Positions 35,256 through 43,936 of a stretch of 51,931 nt of DNA are shown here, in pieces (within the stretch, counting starts at the first letter, position 1; each line of letters opens with the position of its first letter). The notes beneath the pieces were generated by a model that ran no database searches, was not told the origin of the DNA, and was given only the letters and a program-made list of their open reading frames with translations. A program made the translations under genes and the position numbers. Origin of the DNA: Clostridia bacterium (GTDB taxonomy: Bacteria; Bacillota; Clostridia; Peptostreptococcales; JAAYPU01); contig JADQBM010000052.1 in the NCBI GenBank assembly GCA_016278615.1, positions 1-51,931 on the forward strand, in the 5' to 3' direction.

Positions 35256-35652
35256 TTAGACAAAAGAACCCGTAGGCATCGCTCTAGATTCAGCACCCAG
35301 AACGAACTGCAGTGCAACTGAGCTGTCAGTTGTTTCTGCAAGCTTTGTCTTGAGGCTACAAAGGCCATATTTTCTCTTAGCATTGCCATAGGTGCCTTCA
35401 ATGGCGTTTCGTATTCCTATGTCCAGCTTTTCTCGCATCTTTTGATCTTTCATAAGTGACTTGGCTGGATGTCCAAGTTTCGGTCCGCTAATCCTGATGC
35501 CCTTTTTCTTTAGCCAAGCCAAGTTGTTGCGGTTTCTGAATATTGTATCTACCATGACGGCTTTGGGATAGAATTCAAATCGTTCTTTATAGTTTTCTAC
35601 CGCTTCGATGAGAAAGTTGCCTTCGTTAAAACTTTTGATTTTAGTTTATATT
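35256..35652 (-). pseudogene. IS1182/IS5-type transposase remnant
   Basis: The frame encodes KSFNEGNFLIEAVENYKERF, then FYPKAVMVDTIFRNRNNLAW, RISGPKLGHPAKS and RNAIEGTYGNAKRKYGLCSL, which is the C-terminal third of an IS1182/IS5-group DDE transposase. The last acidic region (RNAIEG) is visible, but the N-terminal two thirds are absent; the frame stops at TAA near 35653. The C-terminus ends early in a non-standard tail. It is a dead relic between ubiX and the DUF401 gene and shows past insertion or rearrangement in this cluster. Confidence 0.8.
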
Positions 35653-35681
35653 CCCTAATCATCTATATTTTACAGCAAATT

Positions 35682-36911
35682 TCATATTGTTTCCAATAAG
35701 TATAAAACTACAATCACTACTGTTGGTATAGGTAAAGCCATCATAAATTTCTTTTGAACATGAAGTAAGCTTGCCTTAAAGTATTCAACAGATAACAAGA
35801 CTGAAGAATTAACAGGTGACAAAATGACACCTATCTTACTTAAAGAATAAACCACACCTACTGAAATAATCCCTAAATTATAACTTTGTATTATAGGTGT
35901 TAATAACGCAAAGGTAACAGCAACAGCACCTGAATAAGCACCAACAACCCAACCTATCAATAATGGTAATATTAAAAGCAGAACTTCTACGGGCATTCCT
36001 AACTGTACCCATAATGAACTTATTCCTTCTATAATAGAACTTTCTTCTACTATTATACTAAAAAACATCATTCCAAAAACTAAAGTAGCCATTTTCCAAG
36101 AAAAGCCCTTACGGAATATCTTTAACAAATCATGCAAAGTAATCTTTTCCTGGATATATACCAACAATAAAGAAAGTCCTATGGCCCACGACATCCTAAA
36201 GTCAAGTATTAGTGTTGAAAATAAAATCAGTAACAAAAAAGAACAATTCTTTAATAAAACAAAAATAGATTTTAAAATCTTCTTCTCATTTGATTCAACA
36301 CGTACAAAACCATCGACTTCTCGTGGGAGCTTCTTTAACTCTAACAAGTAACCGGAAAATAGCATAATTATAGTTAGAGGCAATTGCATTAAAAACAATT
36401 GCTTGGTATTTACATTAGTCAAACTAATAGCTATGATAAAGGCAAATGATATAGGGTTACAAAAATGAATTGCTGCTCTAAACCAAAAGTTAATAAAAGC
36501 TTTCTTGTTTGGTGGAATTACTTCTTTTGATACTTCTTCTATCATAGGAGCTGTTAACATAACTACCCCAGGACCTGGTATCAAAGCAATAACAGAAGGA
36601 ATAATCATTAGCAAAGTCCTAAAATCAGAAAAGATCTCATATAGAGATTTTACAACGCGTTTCATTCTTCCAGTTTCCCTAATCATGTAGCCTAGAATCT
36701 GTATAAGCGAAACTGCAATTAACAACTCTAAAGTAGTGTTATTAGTTAAAGTCAAAAATAAATAATACGATATAGCAGAAAATCCAAAATTAGAAATAAC
36801 CAATATAATCGCACCAATTATAAGAGTAAGCCCTAAAGGAAATTTTTTTTTGTTCAGTACAACGATCATTAACATTACTAAAATTAAAATTATTAATCTT
36901 AATAACAACAT
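35682..36911 (-). CDS. DUF401 family permease
   Basis: A 409-residue polytopic membrane protein of the DUF401 family, with about eleven hydrophobic segments. Conserved-looking loops include SVIALIPGPGVVMLTAPMIE and LGIISVGVVYSLSKIGVILS. The family is related to GntP/citrate-type carriers, and some members sit beside metabolite pathways. Here it is the last gene of the main operon, after ubiD, so it may take up or export a pathway acid. The ATG at 36911 is separated by only two bases from a run of ten G, which also supplies the ribosome binding site. Confidence 0.75.
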   Translation of the reverse strand: MLLLRLIILILVMLMIVVLNKKKFPLGLTLIIGAIILVISNFGFSAISYYLFLTLTNNTTLELLIAVSLIQILGYMIRETGRMKRVVKSLYEIFSDFRTLLMIIPSVIALIPGPGVVMLTAPMIEEVSKEVIPPNKKAFINFWFRAAIHFCNPISFAFIIAISLTNVNTKQLFLMQLPLTIIMLFSGYLLELKKLPREVDGFVRVESNEKKILKSIFVLLKNCSFLLLILFSTLILDFRMSWAIGLSLLLVYIQEKITLHDLLKIFRKGFSWKMATLVFGMMFFSIIVEESSIIEGISSLWVQLGMPVEVLLLILPLLIGWVVGAYSGAVAVTFALLTPIIQSYNLGIISVGVVYSLSKIGVILSPVNSSVLLSVEYFKASLLHVQKKFMMALPIPTVVIVVLYLLETI

Positions 36912-36913
36912 AA

Positions 36914-36923
36914 CCCCCCCCCC
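36914..36923. repeat. Ten-base poly-G tract at the DUF401 start
   Basis: Ten consecutive C on the plus strand (G on the coding strand), two bases upstream of the ATG. The run overlaps the ribosome binding region. If the in-frame TTG at 36929 were used, it would be inside the coding sequence. Confidence 0.9.
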
Positions 36924-36950
36924 GAGCAAATAAAATGTCTTTTATTACAC

Positions 36951-36987
36951 ATGGTGGTGTACGAAAATTTAATAGGTATACCACCAT
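36951..36987 (-). promoter_or_regulatory. Hairpin between ubiD and the DUF401 gene
   Basis: ATGGTGGTGTAC (36951-36962) pairs with GTATACCACCAT (36976-36987) at 11 of 12 positions, with a 13-nt loop. No T-run follows on the minus strand, so it is more likely an mRNA processing or stabilising element, or an operator, than a terminator. Confidence 0.55.
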
Positions 36988-36998
36988 TAATTTCTATA

Positions 36999-38432
36999 CT
37001 ATTTTATATTATAATCTTCTAATTTAATTCTGTTGAAAACATCCATATCTACTTCACAAACTTCTGAGAAAGGTTCACCATAAGGTCGGGTAGCATCTAT
37101 ACCCATTCGAGTTACTAAAGGTTTCTTGGATTCCAAATTGGTGGTTGGGTCAAGTGATGCACCCATACAACCTTTAATAAAGAAAATATCCTTTTCTGCC
37201 CATACTCTTGAGTTGACAGCCCATAAAACTTCTTTATCATTATATATGTCAATATCTGAATCAACTACAATACCATATTTTATATGCCAATCACTTATAA
37301 ATGCTGCTAATATTGCATCTTTTGCTTCCCCGGCCACTCGCTGATCTAATGATAAATAAACCATATACCTACCCATCCCAGCAGGTGATAAATGAACTGC
37401 CTTTAACCCCGGGCAAGTTGCTTTAGCCTTTTCATAAATAACAGCTTCCTTGGGGATAGAACCTATTAAACTATGCTCAGAATGGCCTATCCAGCAAGAC
37501 TGATAAATTGCATCTTTTCTTCTCGTTATGGCAGTAACCTTAACTAAAGGGTCCATACGTATATCAACTTTTCCATCACGAATAGTTTTATAATAACGTG
37601 TATGTTCACCAACCGGTCCTTCTTCCACCATTTTATCGGGATAAACATAACCTTCAATTATCATTTCAGCTTCAGCAGGTACCATTAGATCTTTACCATA
37701 GGTAACCGATGGCACAATTCTTAGAGGCTCCTGCATTGCAGCACCCACTACTTCATATTCATTTTTACCAAAAGGCCCTTCCCATTGACTACCTAGATAA
37801 AATGATGGATGATGTCCAACAACAATAGCGAATGGCGCTGGCTGTCCTGCATCCAGATATTTTTTCACTAACATACCAGAATGATGATGGGGCTCGGCAT
37901 GAACTGCTGAGGTATCTTTACCCTTAACATTAAATCGAATCATGGCTATATTATACTTGCCAGTGTCAGGATCCTTGATTACCATTGAACCACTCAAAAT
38001 GTAAGGTCCTCCATCTTTTGCATGATGAACTGGTATTGGGTATTTTGTCAAATCAACATCATCACCCTGCTCTATTACTTCTTGTACTGGTGCATCACTT
38101 ACTTCGATTGGCTCATAAAGTTTTTGGTACATTTTAGATAGAGCTAAAGGCAACTCCATTTTATCTTCATCAGCCTTTAATCCTAAGGCCATTGCTAATT
38201 TGCGACGGGTTGCAAAAGCATTGAATAATAGTGGTGTTTCTGATATTTCCCCATTAATACCTTTTACCTTATTAAAAATAGTAAGTGGCAACCTGTCTTC
38301 CAGCTCTAACTTACGTAAAATAGCCGTCGCTTCATGTTTTGAATCAACTTCTTTGTCAATATGAAGTATTTCACCTGGAGCAGCTTCTTCTAAGTATTGA
38401 AGAAAGGTTCGCAAGTTCTTTGGCATTTTCAA
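36999..38432 (-). CDS. UbiD-family decarboxylase
   Basis: A 477-residue UbiD-family decarboxylase that would use prenylated FMN to remove CO2 from an unsaturated acid. Family features are NIAMIRFNVKG near 180 (Arg of the catalytic triad), the metal and cofactor region VGHHPSFYLGSQ, and IIEGYVYPDKMVEEGPVGEH near 260-280 carrying the acidic residues. It lies between tctA (28 bp upstream) and the DUF401 permease. The substrate is not readable; aromatic acids are common for the family, but the genes around it suggest an aliphatic unsaturated acid. It depends on the UbiX/LpdD pair at 34 kb. Confidence 0.87.
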   Translation of the reverse strand: MKMPKNLRTFLQYLEEAAPGEILHIDKEVDSKHEATAILRKLELEDRLPLTIFNKVKGINGEISETPLLFNAFATRRKLAMALGLKADEDKMELPLALSKMYQKLYEPIEVSDAPVQEVIEQGDDVDLTKYPIPVHHAKDGGPYILSGSMVIKDPDTGKYNIAMIRFNVKGKDTSAVHAEPHHHSGMLVKKYLDAGQPAPFAIVVGHHPSFYLGSQWEGPFGKNEYEVVGAAMQEPLRIVPSVTYGKDLMVPAEAEMIIEGYVYPDKMVEEGPVGEHTRYYKTIRDGKVDIRMDPLVKVTAITRRKDAIYQSCWIGHSEHSLIGSIPKEAVIYEKAKATCPGLKAVHLSPAGMGRYMVYLSLDQRVAGEAKDAILAAFISDWHIKYGIVVDSDIDIYNDKEVLWAVNSRVWAEKDIFFIKGCMGASLDPTTNLESKKPLVTRMGIDATRPYGEPFSEVCEVDMDVFNRIKLEDYNIK

Positions 38433-38460
38433 TTCCTCCTTAGTTTGATTGATTTAAATA

Positions 38461-39933
38461 TCATTTACTATATCTGCTTATTAATTTTTTTACATCTATA
38501 AATGAAGTAAATAAAATCAATAACACTATTATAAATAAAATTATCGCTAAAGGTCTTTCAAAAAATAGTGATAAATCACCACCTGATATTCTTACTGATC
38601 TGTGGAAATTAGATTCTGCCATATTTCCAAGGATTACTCCCAACACCATACAGGGGAGTGGGAACTTATTTTTTACCATAATATATCCAATGAACGCAAA
38701 AATAATCATTAACATAACGTCTAAAATCTGATTACGATAGGAAAATGCTCCTATGATTGCTAACAGTCCTACCAACGGCGTTAATAAGGAATTAGGAATC
38801 AACGTAATCTTCGCAACTCTATTAGCAAAGACCAAGCCCAAAATCAAAAATGCCACTTGTCCAAAAATGAATCCCCAAATCAAAGTTGGTACCATAGGGT
38901 CAGTAAAGAAAGCATTCCCTGGCCTTAACCCATGTATCATCATAGCACCCAGGAATATAGCCGCTGAAGATCCTCCAGGTATCCCTAAAGCAAATGCTGG
39001 AATGAGAGTAGCCGTTGATGTTGCATTATTGGCCACTTCTGGAGCCATCAGACCATCTATGCTACCTTTACCAAAACTTTCTGGATCCTTCGCAAATTTT
39101 TTAGCCACCAAGTAAGAAACAAAATTAGATACATTGATACCAACACCAGGCATAATTCCTAAAACTGTACCCACTATAGCTGAACGTATTAAAGTAACAG
39201 GGCGTTTTAATACTTCTTTAGCACCGTCTAATAAGCCACTTACCTTTGAAGCCTTCGCTATAGAGCCTTTTTCATCACTCAAAAGCAACGCTTGTGAAAG
39301 TGCAAAAATACCGATTACAAAAGGAACAAAGGCTATACCTTCTTCCAAATAATAAGTGTTCATAGTAAAACGATTAGTACCTGTAATTACGTCTCTACCA
39401 ATAAAAGATAGCATTAATCCTAAACCACCCATTATTAAACCACGCTTTGTATCTCCACGTCCTGTAACGGCAACTAAGGAAATTCCAGCTAAAGTAAGCA
39501 TGAATAACTCGGCAGTACCAATCTTTAGAGACCACTCTCCTAACATTGGGCCTAAAAAAGCAAGCGCCAACACACCAATTATGCCGCCAATGAAAGAACT
39601 CATTGTAGATATCCCAAGGGCTTTTCCACCTTCACCTTTTTGTGTCATGGGATAACCATCAAAAGTGGTAGCAATAGAACCAGGGGTTCCTGGAGTATTG
39701 AGCAATATAGCTGTAATACCTCCACCAAATACGCAGGAAGCGTATGTGGCTCCCAGAAATACTAGAGCTTCTACTGGGGTCATACCAAATGTTAATGGTA
39801 AGAAAATGGCCAGTGCAAAGACAGGTCCAAGACCTGGCAATATACCTAATACTAATCCGCCCACAGATCCGGCAAGAAGGTAAAGCAAAGTATATCCTTC
39901 GAACAATAACAATAATCCATCTAACAACTTCAA
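38461..39933 (-). CDS. tctA: Tripartite tricarboxylate transporter large permease TctA
   Basis: A 490-residue integral membrane protein of the TctA family with about twelve helices. Clear signatures are GLVLGILPGLGPVFALAIF, GATYASCVFGGGITAILLNT and PGTPGSIATTFDGYP near residues 40-105, plus ALGIPGGSSAAIFLGAMM further on. It is the main transport subunit of a TctABC system, which imports carboxylic acids with a periplasmic-type binding protein. A TTG start at 39933 (AAAGGA upstream) is chosen; longer in-frame starts would overlap tctB by 58 bases. Confidence 0.92.
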   Translation of the reverse strand: MKLLDGLLLLFEGYTLLYLLAGSVGGLVLGILPGLGPVFALAIFLPLTFGMTPVEALVFLGATYASCVFGGGITAILLNTPGTPGSIATTFDGYPMTQKGEGGKALGISTMSSFIGGIIGVLALAFLGPMLGEWSLKIGTAELFMLTLAGISLVAVTGRGDTKRGLIMGGLGLMLSFIGRDVITGTNRFTMNTYYLEEGIAFVPFVIGIFALSQALLLSDEKGSIAKASKVSGLLDGAKEVLKRPVTLIRSAIVGTVLGIMPGVGINVSNFVSYLVAKKFAKDPESFGKGSIDGLMAPEVANNATSTATLIPAFALGIPGGSSAAIFLGAMMIHGLRPGNAFFTDPMVPTLIWGFIFGQVAFLILGLVFANRVAKITLIPNSLLTPLVGLLAIIGAFSYRNQILDVMLMIIFAFIGYIMVKNKFPLPCMVLGVILGNMAESNFHRSVRISGGDLSLFFERPLAIILFIIVLLILFTSFIDVKKLISRYSK

Positions 39934-39956
39934 AACATCCTTTCTTTTGCAGTCTA

Positions 39957-40475
39957 CTATCCAAATATTCCCATTGGTAATGGAACATAAAAGAAGCGTC
40001 CAAAGATCAACCATACAGTAATTGTAGCAATTACAGCTGTTAAAATAATTACTTTTTTATTTCGGTAACCTAACAACCAAGGACTAATAAGTAAATAAAC
40101 TATGGTAACTGGATAAAAGCCTACAGGCTTTAATAATAAATAATAAACTATGACTAGCATTAATACTAATAGCCAATTAATACCTACTTCTTTCTTCTCC
40201 AATTGTTGGTCTTTACTTTCTTTACCTTCTTTAGTTTCAGCTATATCTTCAGCTTCAATCTTTTTTTTCTTTTTATAACGGGTTATAAATTCAAGGACAA
40301 TCATAAAAAATGTAAATACAGATACTGCTTGAGGAAAACGTGCTGCTTCCTGTGGGAAAGAATAGGAGAAAGCAAAAATAACTACAGAAAAAACAGCAAT
40401 ACAATACAATAGAAAGGTGTCGGCATCAATTAGTAATTTCGTAGCAACTTTTGCCAGTGATTTTATTCTCATCAT
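39957..40475 (-). CDS. tctB: Tripartite tricarboxylate transporter small permease TctB
   Basis: A 172-residue protein with four transmembrane helices, as expected for TctB (DUF1468). A charged middle region (KKKKKIEAEDIAETKEGKES) lies between the second and third helices and is longer than usual. It sits between tctC and tctA in the standard order. The start follows GGAGGAGGATTAG. A 15-bp stem-loop separates it from tctC. Confidence 0.87.
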   Translation of the reverse strand: MMRIKSLAKVATKLLIDADTFLLYCIAVFSVVIFAFSYSFPQEAARFPQAVSVFTFFMIVLEFITRYKKKKKIEAEDIAETKEGKESKDQQLEKKEVGINWLLVLMLVIVYYLLLKPVGFYPVTIVYLLISPWLLGYRNKKVIILTAVIATITVWLIFGRFFYVPLPMGIFG

Positions 40476-40512
40476 CTAATCCTCCTCCTTAATAAGTTAT
40501 TTTTTTCAATTC

Positions 40513-40545
40513 ATTCACCAGGTAGGGTAACCCTACCTGGTGAAT
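40513..40545 (-). promoter_or_regulatory. Perfect 15-bp stem-loop between tctC and tctB
   Basis: ATTCACCAGGTAGGG (40513-40527) and CCCTACCTGGTGAAT (40531-40545) with a TAA loop. On the minus-strand transcript no T-run follows, so it is likely an mRNA 3'-end stabiliser or attenuating structure that keeps tctC more abundant than tctBA. Confidence 0.75.
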
Positions 40546-40554
40546 TTTATAAAG

Positions 40555-41577
40555 TTATTCAGAAATGCCTGATAGTTTAAGTAAGGTCTCCTTATATTCA
40601 TTCGCATACTTGTACAAATTAGACTGTGCAGCTTTGAGCTCTGTAGAATCCAGAGGTCGTAAACCAAAGGAGCCACTGGCAGCTTCTTGGAATTCCGGAT
40701 CATTTACAGCTTGTTTAGCTGCATCTTCTAGTATCGCTAATATTTCAGCAGGAGTTCCTGGAGGTGCTACTAGAGGATTTACTATTTCAGCATAAACATC
40801 GGGATAATATTCATTAAACATGGGTAGATCAGGCAAAACTTCATCTCTTTGTGAAGCAAAACCAATTATAGTCTTTGCTTTACCATCTGCTTCCAAATCA
40901 CGGGCTCTAACGATACTGGCCATAGTCAAATCAACGTGACCCCCAATAGCAGCATTTATCGCATCTCCACCTGAATCATAGGGAACTATATTAAACTCAA
41001 TCTCTACGTTTTCTGTAAGCATAGCTAAGGCTAACTGGCTATTGGAAATACCTGATGTTGTACCTAAGGTAAGGGTACGTTCCTTTGCTGCCTCAAGCAC
41101 ATCCTCTAATGAATCTAAATCAGAGTCTGCACTCGTAATTAATGCATTATAATCTCCTCCGGCAACATTATAAAGTGCTTCAAAATCTTCATAGTTGTAA
41201 TCTACATTAGGGGCAAGAGTGTCTGTCAATAAGTCAGATGGCCAGTTTCCTAATAATAAGGTGTATCCATCAGGGTCTGCATGATATGCAGCTGAAGTAC
41301 CAATTTTAGTACCACCACCTGACATGTTTTCAACTATAACATTAGCTCCTAGATACTTTTGAAAATAAGGCTGAAATGTCCGAGCAACAACGTCAGTACT
41401 ACCACCGGCGCCACGAGCAACTAATATCTTGACAGGTCCATTGGGGAAATCAGTGCTTTCTTCCACATCTTCGTTAACTTCTGCATCACTAGCACTTTGA
41501 TTGGTACACCCCATCACTAATACCAATACCATCATCAAAGAAACCACCAACAAGAAAAACTTGCTTTTACGTAACAT
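40555..41577 (-). CDS. tctC: Tripartite tricarboxylate transporter substrate-binding protein TctC
   Basis: A 340-residue lipoprotein of the TctC/BUG family. The signal peptide ends at lipobox VMGC (Cys24). The mature protein carries FPNGPVKILVARGAGGSTDV (ligand loop at the domain interface), ENMSGGGTKIG and ANPDGYTLL-like HADPDGYTLLLGN. It captures an extracellular carboxylic acid for TctAB. The ligand cannot be named from sequence; the pathway genes suggest a di- or tricarboxylate. The start follows AGGAGGAAG. Confidence 0.92.
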   Translation of the reverse strand: MLRKSKFFLLVVSLMMVLVLVMGCTNQSASDAEVNEDVEESTDFPNGPVKILVARGAGGSTDVVARTFQPYFQKYLGANVIVENMSGGGTKIGTSAAYHADPDGYTLLLGNWPSDLLTDTLAPNVDYNYEDFEALYNVAGGDYNALITSADSDLDSLEDVLEAAKERTLTLGTTSGISNSQLALAMLTENVEIEFNIVPYDSGGDAINAAIGGHVDLTMASIVRARDLEADGKAKTIIGFASQRDEVLPDLPMFNEYYPDVYAEIVNPLVAPPGTPAEILAILEDAAKQAVNDPEFQEAASGSFGLRPLDSTELKAAQSNLYKYANEYKETLLKLSGISE

Positions 41578-41668
41578 TAAACTTCCTCCTCTTTAATAGT
41601 TTTTTACAGAGATTACCTGAAAACAATACAATGCCCTATTCAATACGCACCACCACCTTTCTTGTCAT

Positions 41669-42364
41669 TCATTTCAAGTTTTGTAAATATTCTTTAATTT
41701 CTTCTGCTCTAACCACATTAGCAAATTTAGCCTGCATGTCAAAAAGGTTTATACAGTGACTTGTTTCTATCCTGTCAAATACAGCCTCCTCTACAACAGT
41801 AACGTTATAACCGTAAGAAAACGCATCAATAACACTCGCTCTAACACAGCCACTGGTTGTGCCACCTGTTACTATCAAACTGTCTACATTCAATTTCTTT
41901 AGATAGTAGATAAGAGGCGTACCCCAAAAAGCACTTGGTGCATGCTTTGTAATTACTAATTCCCCAGGTTTCGGTTCAATTCCACTAGGAAATCCCATTC
42001 CCCTTAACCTTATTTCTTCATCTAGCGTCTGCCACTTATTCCCCTCTTTCTTACCACTCCAAGGATCTAGTATATTTGATTTTGTAGTTCTATCAACATT
42101 AGTATAAATAACTGGAATATTCTTGTTTCGGCAAAGAGGTATTAACCCCTTAATCACATCGACACTCTTCCAGCCAATTTCTCCGCAACTGGTAGGGAAC
42201 GTTTCTATTGATTCAAGTATGGGTTTTGGCTCAAACCCGACAAACTCATAGGTCACATCTATAACCAACAGTGCAGGCTTTTGTCCCATCTCTTGACGCT
42301 TACCATAGCCAGCTTTTTTAAAAACTTTTTTATCTCTTTCTGTTAGCAGCTTTTCCCAAACCAT
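41669..42364 (-). CDS. Isochorismatase family amidohydrolase
   Basis: A 231-residue cysteine hydrolase resembling N-carbamoylsarcosine amidase and maleamate amidohydrolase. The triad is Asp36 (VIDVTYE), Lys140 (VITKHAPSAFWGT) and Cys173 (TTSGCVRA). Such enzymes release ammonia from an amide or N-carbamoyl group, here perhaps to give the free acid handled by the rest of the cluster. The ATG at 42364 is 7 nt after AGGAG. It lies between tctC and the MmgE/PrpD gene in the same direction, with a larger gap of 112 bp to the latter. Confidence 0.85.
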   Translation of the reverse strand: MVWEKLLTERDKKVFKKAGYGKRQEMGQKPALLVIDVTYEFVGFEPKPILESIETFPTSCGEIGWKSVDVIKGLIPLCRNKNIPVIYTNVDRTTKSNILDPWSGKKEGNKWQTLDEEIRLRGMGFPSGIEPKPGELVITKHAPSAFWGTPLIYYLKKLNVDSLIVTGGTTSGCVRASVIDAFSYGYNVTVVEEAVFDRIETSHCINLFDMQAKFANVVRAEEIKEYLQNLK

Positions 42365-42476
42365 AATATCACTCCTCATCGGACTTATAGTGAGACACCG
42401 TCTCGTCCAATTTAGATAACAAATTCAAAATTGTAACTAAATTTTAATAGCCTTTTAGGGACTAATCTCTGCAGAC

Positions 42477-43883
42477 TTATTTAGCAGGAAAAGCCATAAG
42501 CTTTGTTAATTCTCCTAGGTCATCTAGTTTTTCAATGTTCCAGACAGTATTAAATATCTTATTAATTTGATCTTCATCCATATATTTTTGGGCCATATCC
42601 TTAAATTTCTCTTCCAACTCTTTATCAGTAAGAGGGTCGTCACCAAGGCCATGGGGAGTGTAAATACGCTTTGTATACTTCATACCATCTTTTGTGGTAA
42701 TTTCTGAAATTGCTTGGTATTTTGATAAATTTGGGTCCCCTTCTACCGTTATCTTTTCTATTAAATCCAGAATAACTGGGTCTGTGAAATTCTCTGGTTG
42801 AATTGACTCTGGTCCAAAGTGTCTCTCTTTAATAGCAAAGGCGTTGGCATAGAAAGTACTATGATCTGCACTTTCTGCATTCCTAGGATATTTTTTTGCA
42901 GGAGTGACTGTATGTTGTGCTTGTCGTGGAATAGCCGTAATTTTTACCGACGAAATATCCTCAGGTTTGAGATCGTGTTCTTTAACAATAGACAAAGTTG
43001 CAAGGACAGTCCCAGAATTTGTACCATTTGTACATAGTACCTTAAATCTAGTATCAAGAATACGCCAGCCACTGAAGTCTAGTAGGCGCTCATAGTCCAT
43101 TTCACCTTGCAATACAGCCTGGCATAAGCCTGAGTCACCCTCAACAACACGAATTGGACCAGTAAACCCTTTCCTGGCAAGAATACATGATAGTACAGCA
43201 TTGTAAGACACAATTCCAAAACGAAGATTTTTTGCATTAACACATTCTTCCCTATGGGCATCTAATACATTAAGTGGGTTACTTTGACTGGCACAGATTC
43301 CAATTGCGTTGGCTATTTGTTCTTCAGTTAAGCCCATCAATATTCCTAGAGATGGAGGTATACTTACTCCTCCTCGAATGTCGAAACACCATCCTCGCTC
43401 CTGTAAAGATGACCCTTTGGCAGAGTCGGTAAACCTTTGACCTAGTTCATAAGATGTAACTAGAGATGTTAGGAAATCTTTTCCATTAGATTTCTCTCGT
43501 TCAGCCACAGCAAGAATGCTTGGTAAGGCGTCGCTATTATGGCCGCCACCCCCTAAATCATTGTAATCAAGAAAGCGTACAAGGAATCCATTATATAATG
43601 TAGCGTTGAGTGCATTTGTCCTTATTCCTGAACCAAACAGCGTAGCTTCTTCCTTTCCACCTAGCTCTAATACCGTATCCTCGCAAATAGAACGCGCCGG
43701 AGCTACATGAGCACCAATTGCACAGCCCAATGTATCAAGTAAAATTCGCTTAGCCTGATGCACAACCTCTTGAGGTAAAGTTTCATAGTTAAGACTAATA
43801 GCATAGCGAGCAAATTTGCGTGAAACGCTAGCTTGATAGTCTGCTTCAATATTTTGCCAAGCTAAATTACGTTGTAATGTCAT
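42477..43883 (-). CDS. MmgE/PrpD family protein
   Basis: A 468-residue protein of the MmgE/PrpD family, which includes 2-methylcitrate dehydratase, cis-aconitate decarboxylase and iminodisuccinate epimerase. Typical segments are LDTLGCAIGAHVAPA near residue 45, FLDYNDLGGGGHNSDALPSI, and the C-terminal EKITVEGDP region. The enzymes act on hydroxy- or unsaturated tri- and dicarboxylates, so it probably dehydrates or isomerises the imported acid. The ATG at 43883 is chosen from GGAGAG upstream; the longer start has no such site. Confidence 0.86.
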   Translation of the reverse strand: MTLQRNLAWQNIEADYQASVSRKFARYAISLNYETLPQEVVHQAKRILLDTLGCAIGAHVAPARSICEDTVLELGGKEEATLFGSGIRTNALNATLYNGFLVRFLDYNDLGGGGHNSDALPSILAVAEREKSNGKDFLTSLVTSYELGQRFTDSAKGSSLQERGWCFDIRGGVSIPPSLGILMGLTEEQIANAIGICASQSNPLNVLDAHREECVNAKNLRFGIVSYNAVLSCILARKGFTGPIRVVEGDSGLCQAVLQGEMDYERLLDFSGWRILDTRFKVLCTNGTNSGTVLATLSIVKEHDLKPEDISSVKITAIPRQAQHTVTPAKKYPRNAESADHSTFYANAFAIKERHFGPESIQPENFTDPVILDLIEKITVEGDPNLSKYQAISEITTKDGMKYTKRIYTPHGLGDDPLTDKELEEKFKDMAQKYMDEDQINKIFNTVWNIEKLDDLGELTKLMAFPAK

Positions 43884-43936
43884 GACTTTCTCTCCTTTGT
43901 GATTTATTTTTTCTCCTACCTTCACGATATTCAAAA

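Noticed and set aside
39356-40003. Open frames on both strands within tctA and tctB
   Set aside because: They are shadows of membrane-protein coding frames; the TctA and TctB signatures fit the minus-strand frames.
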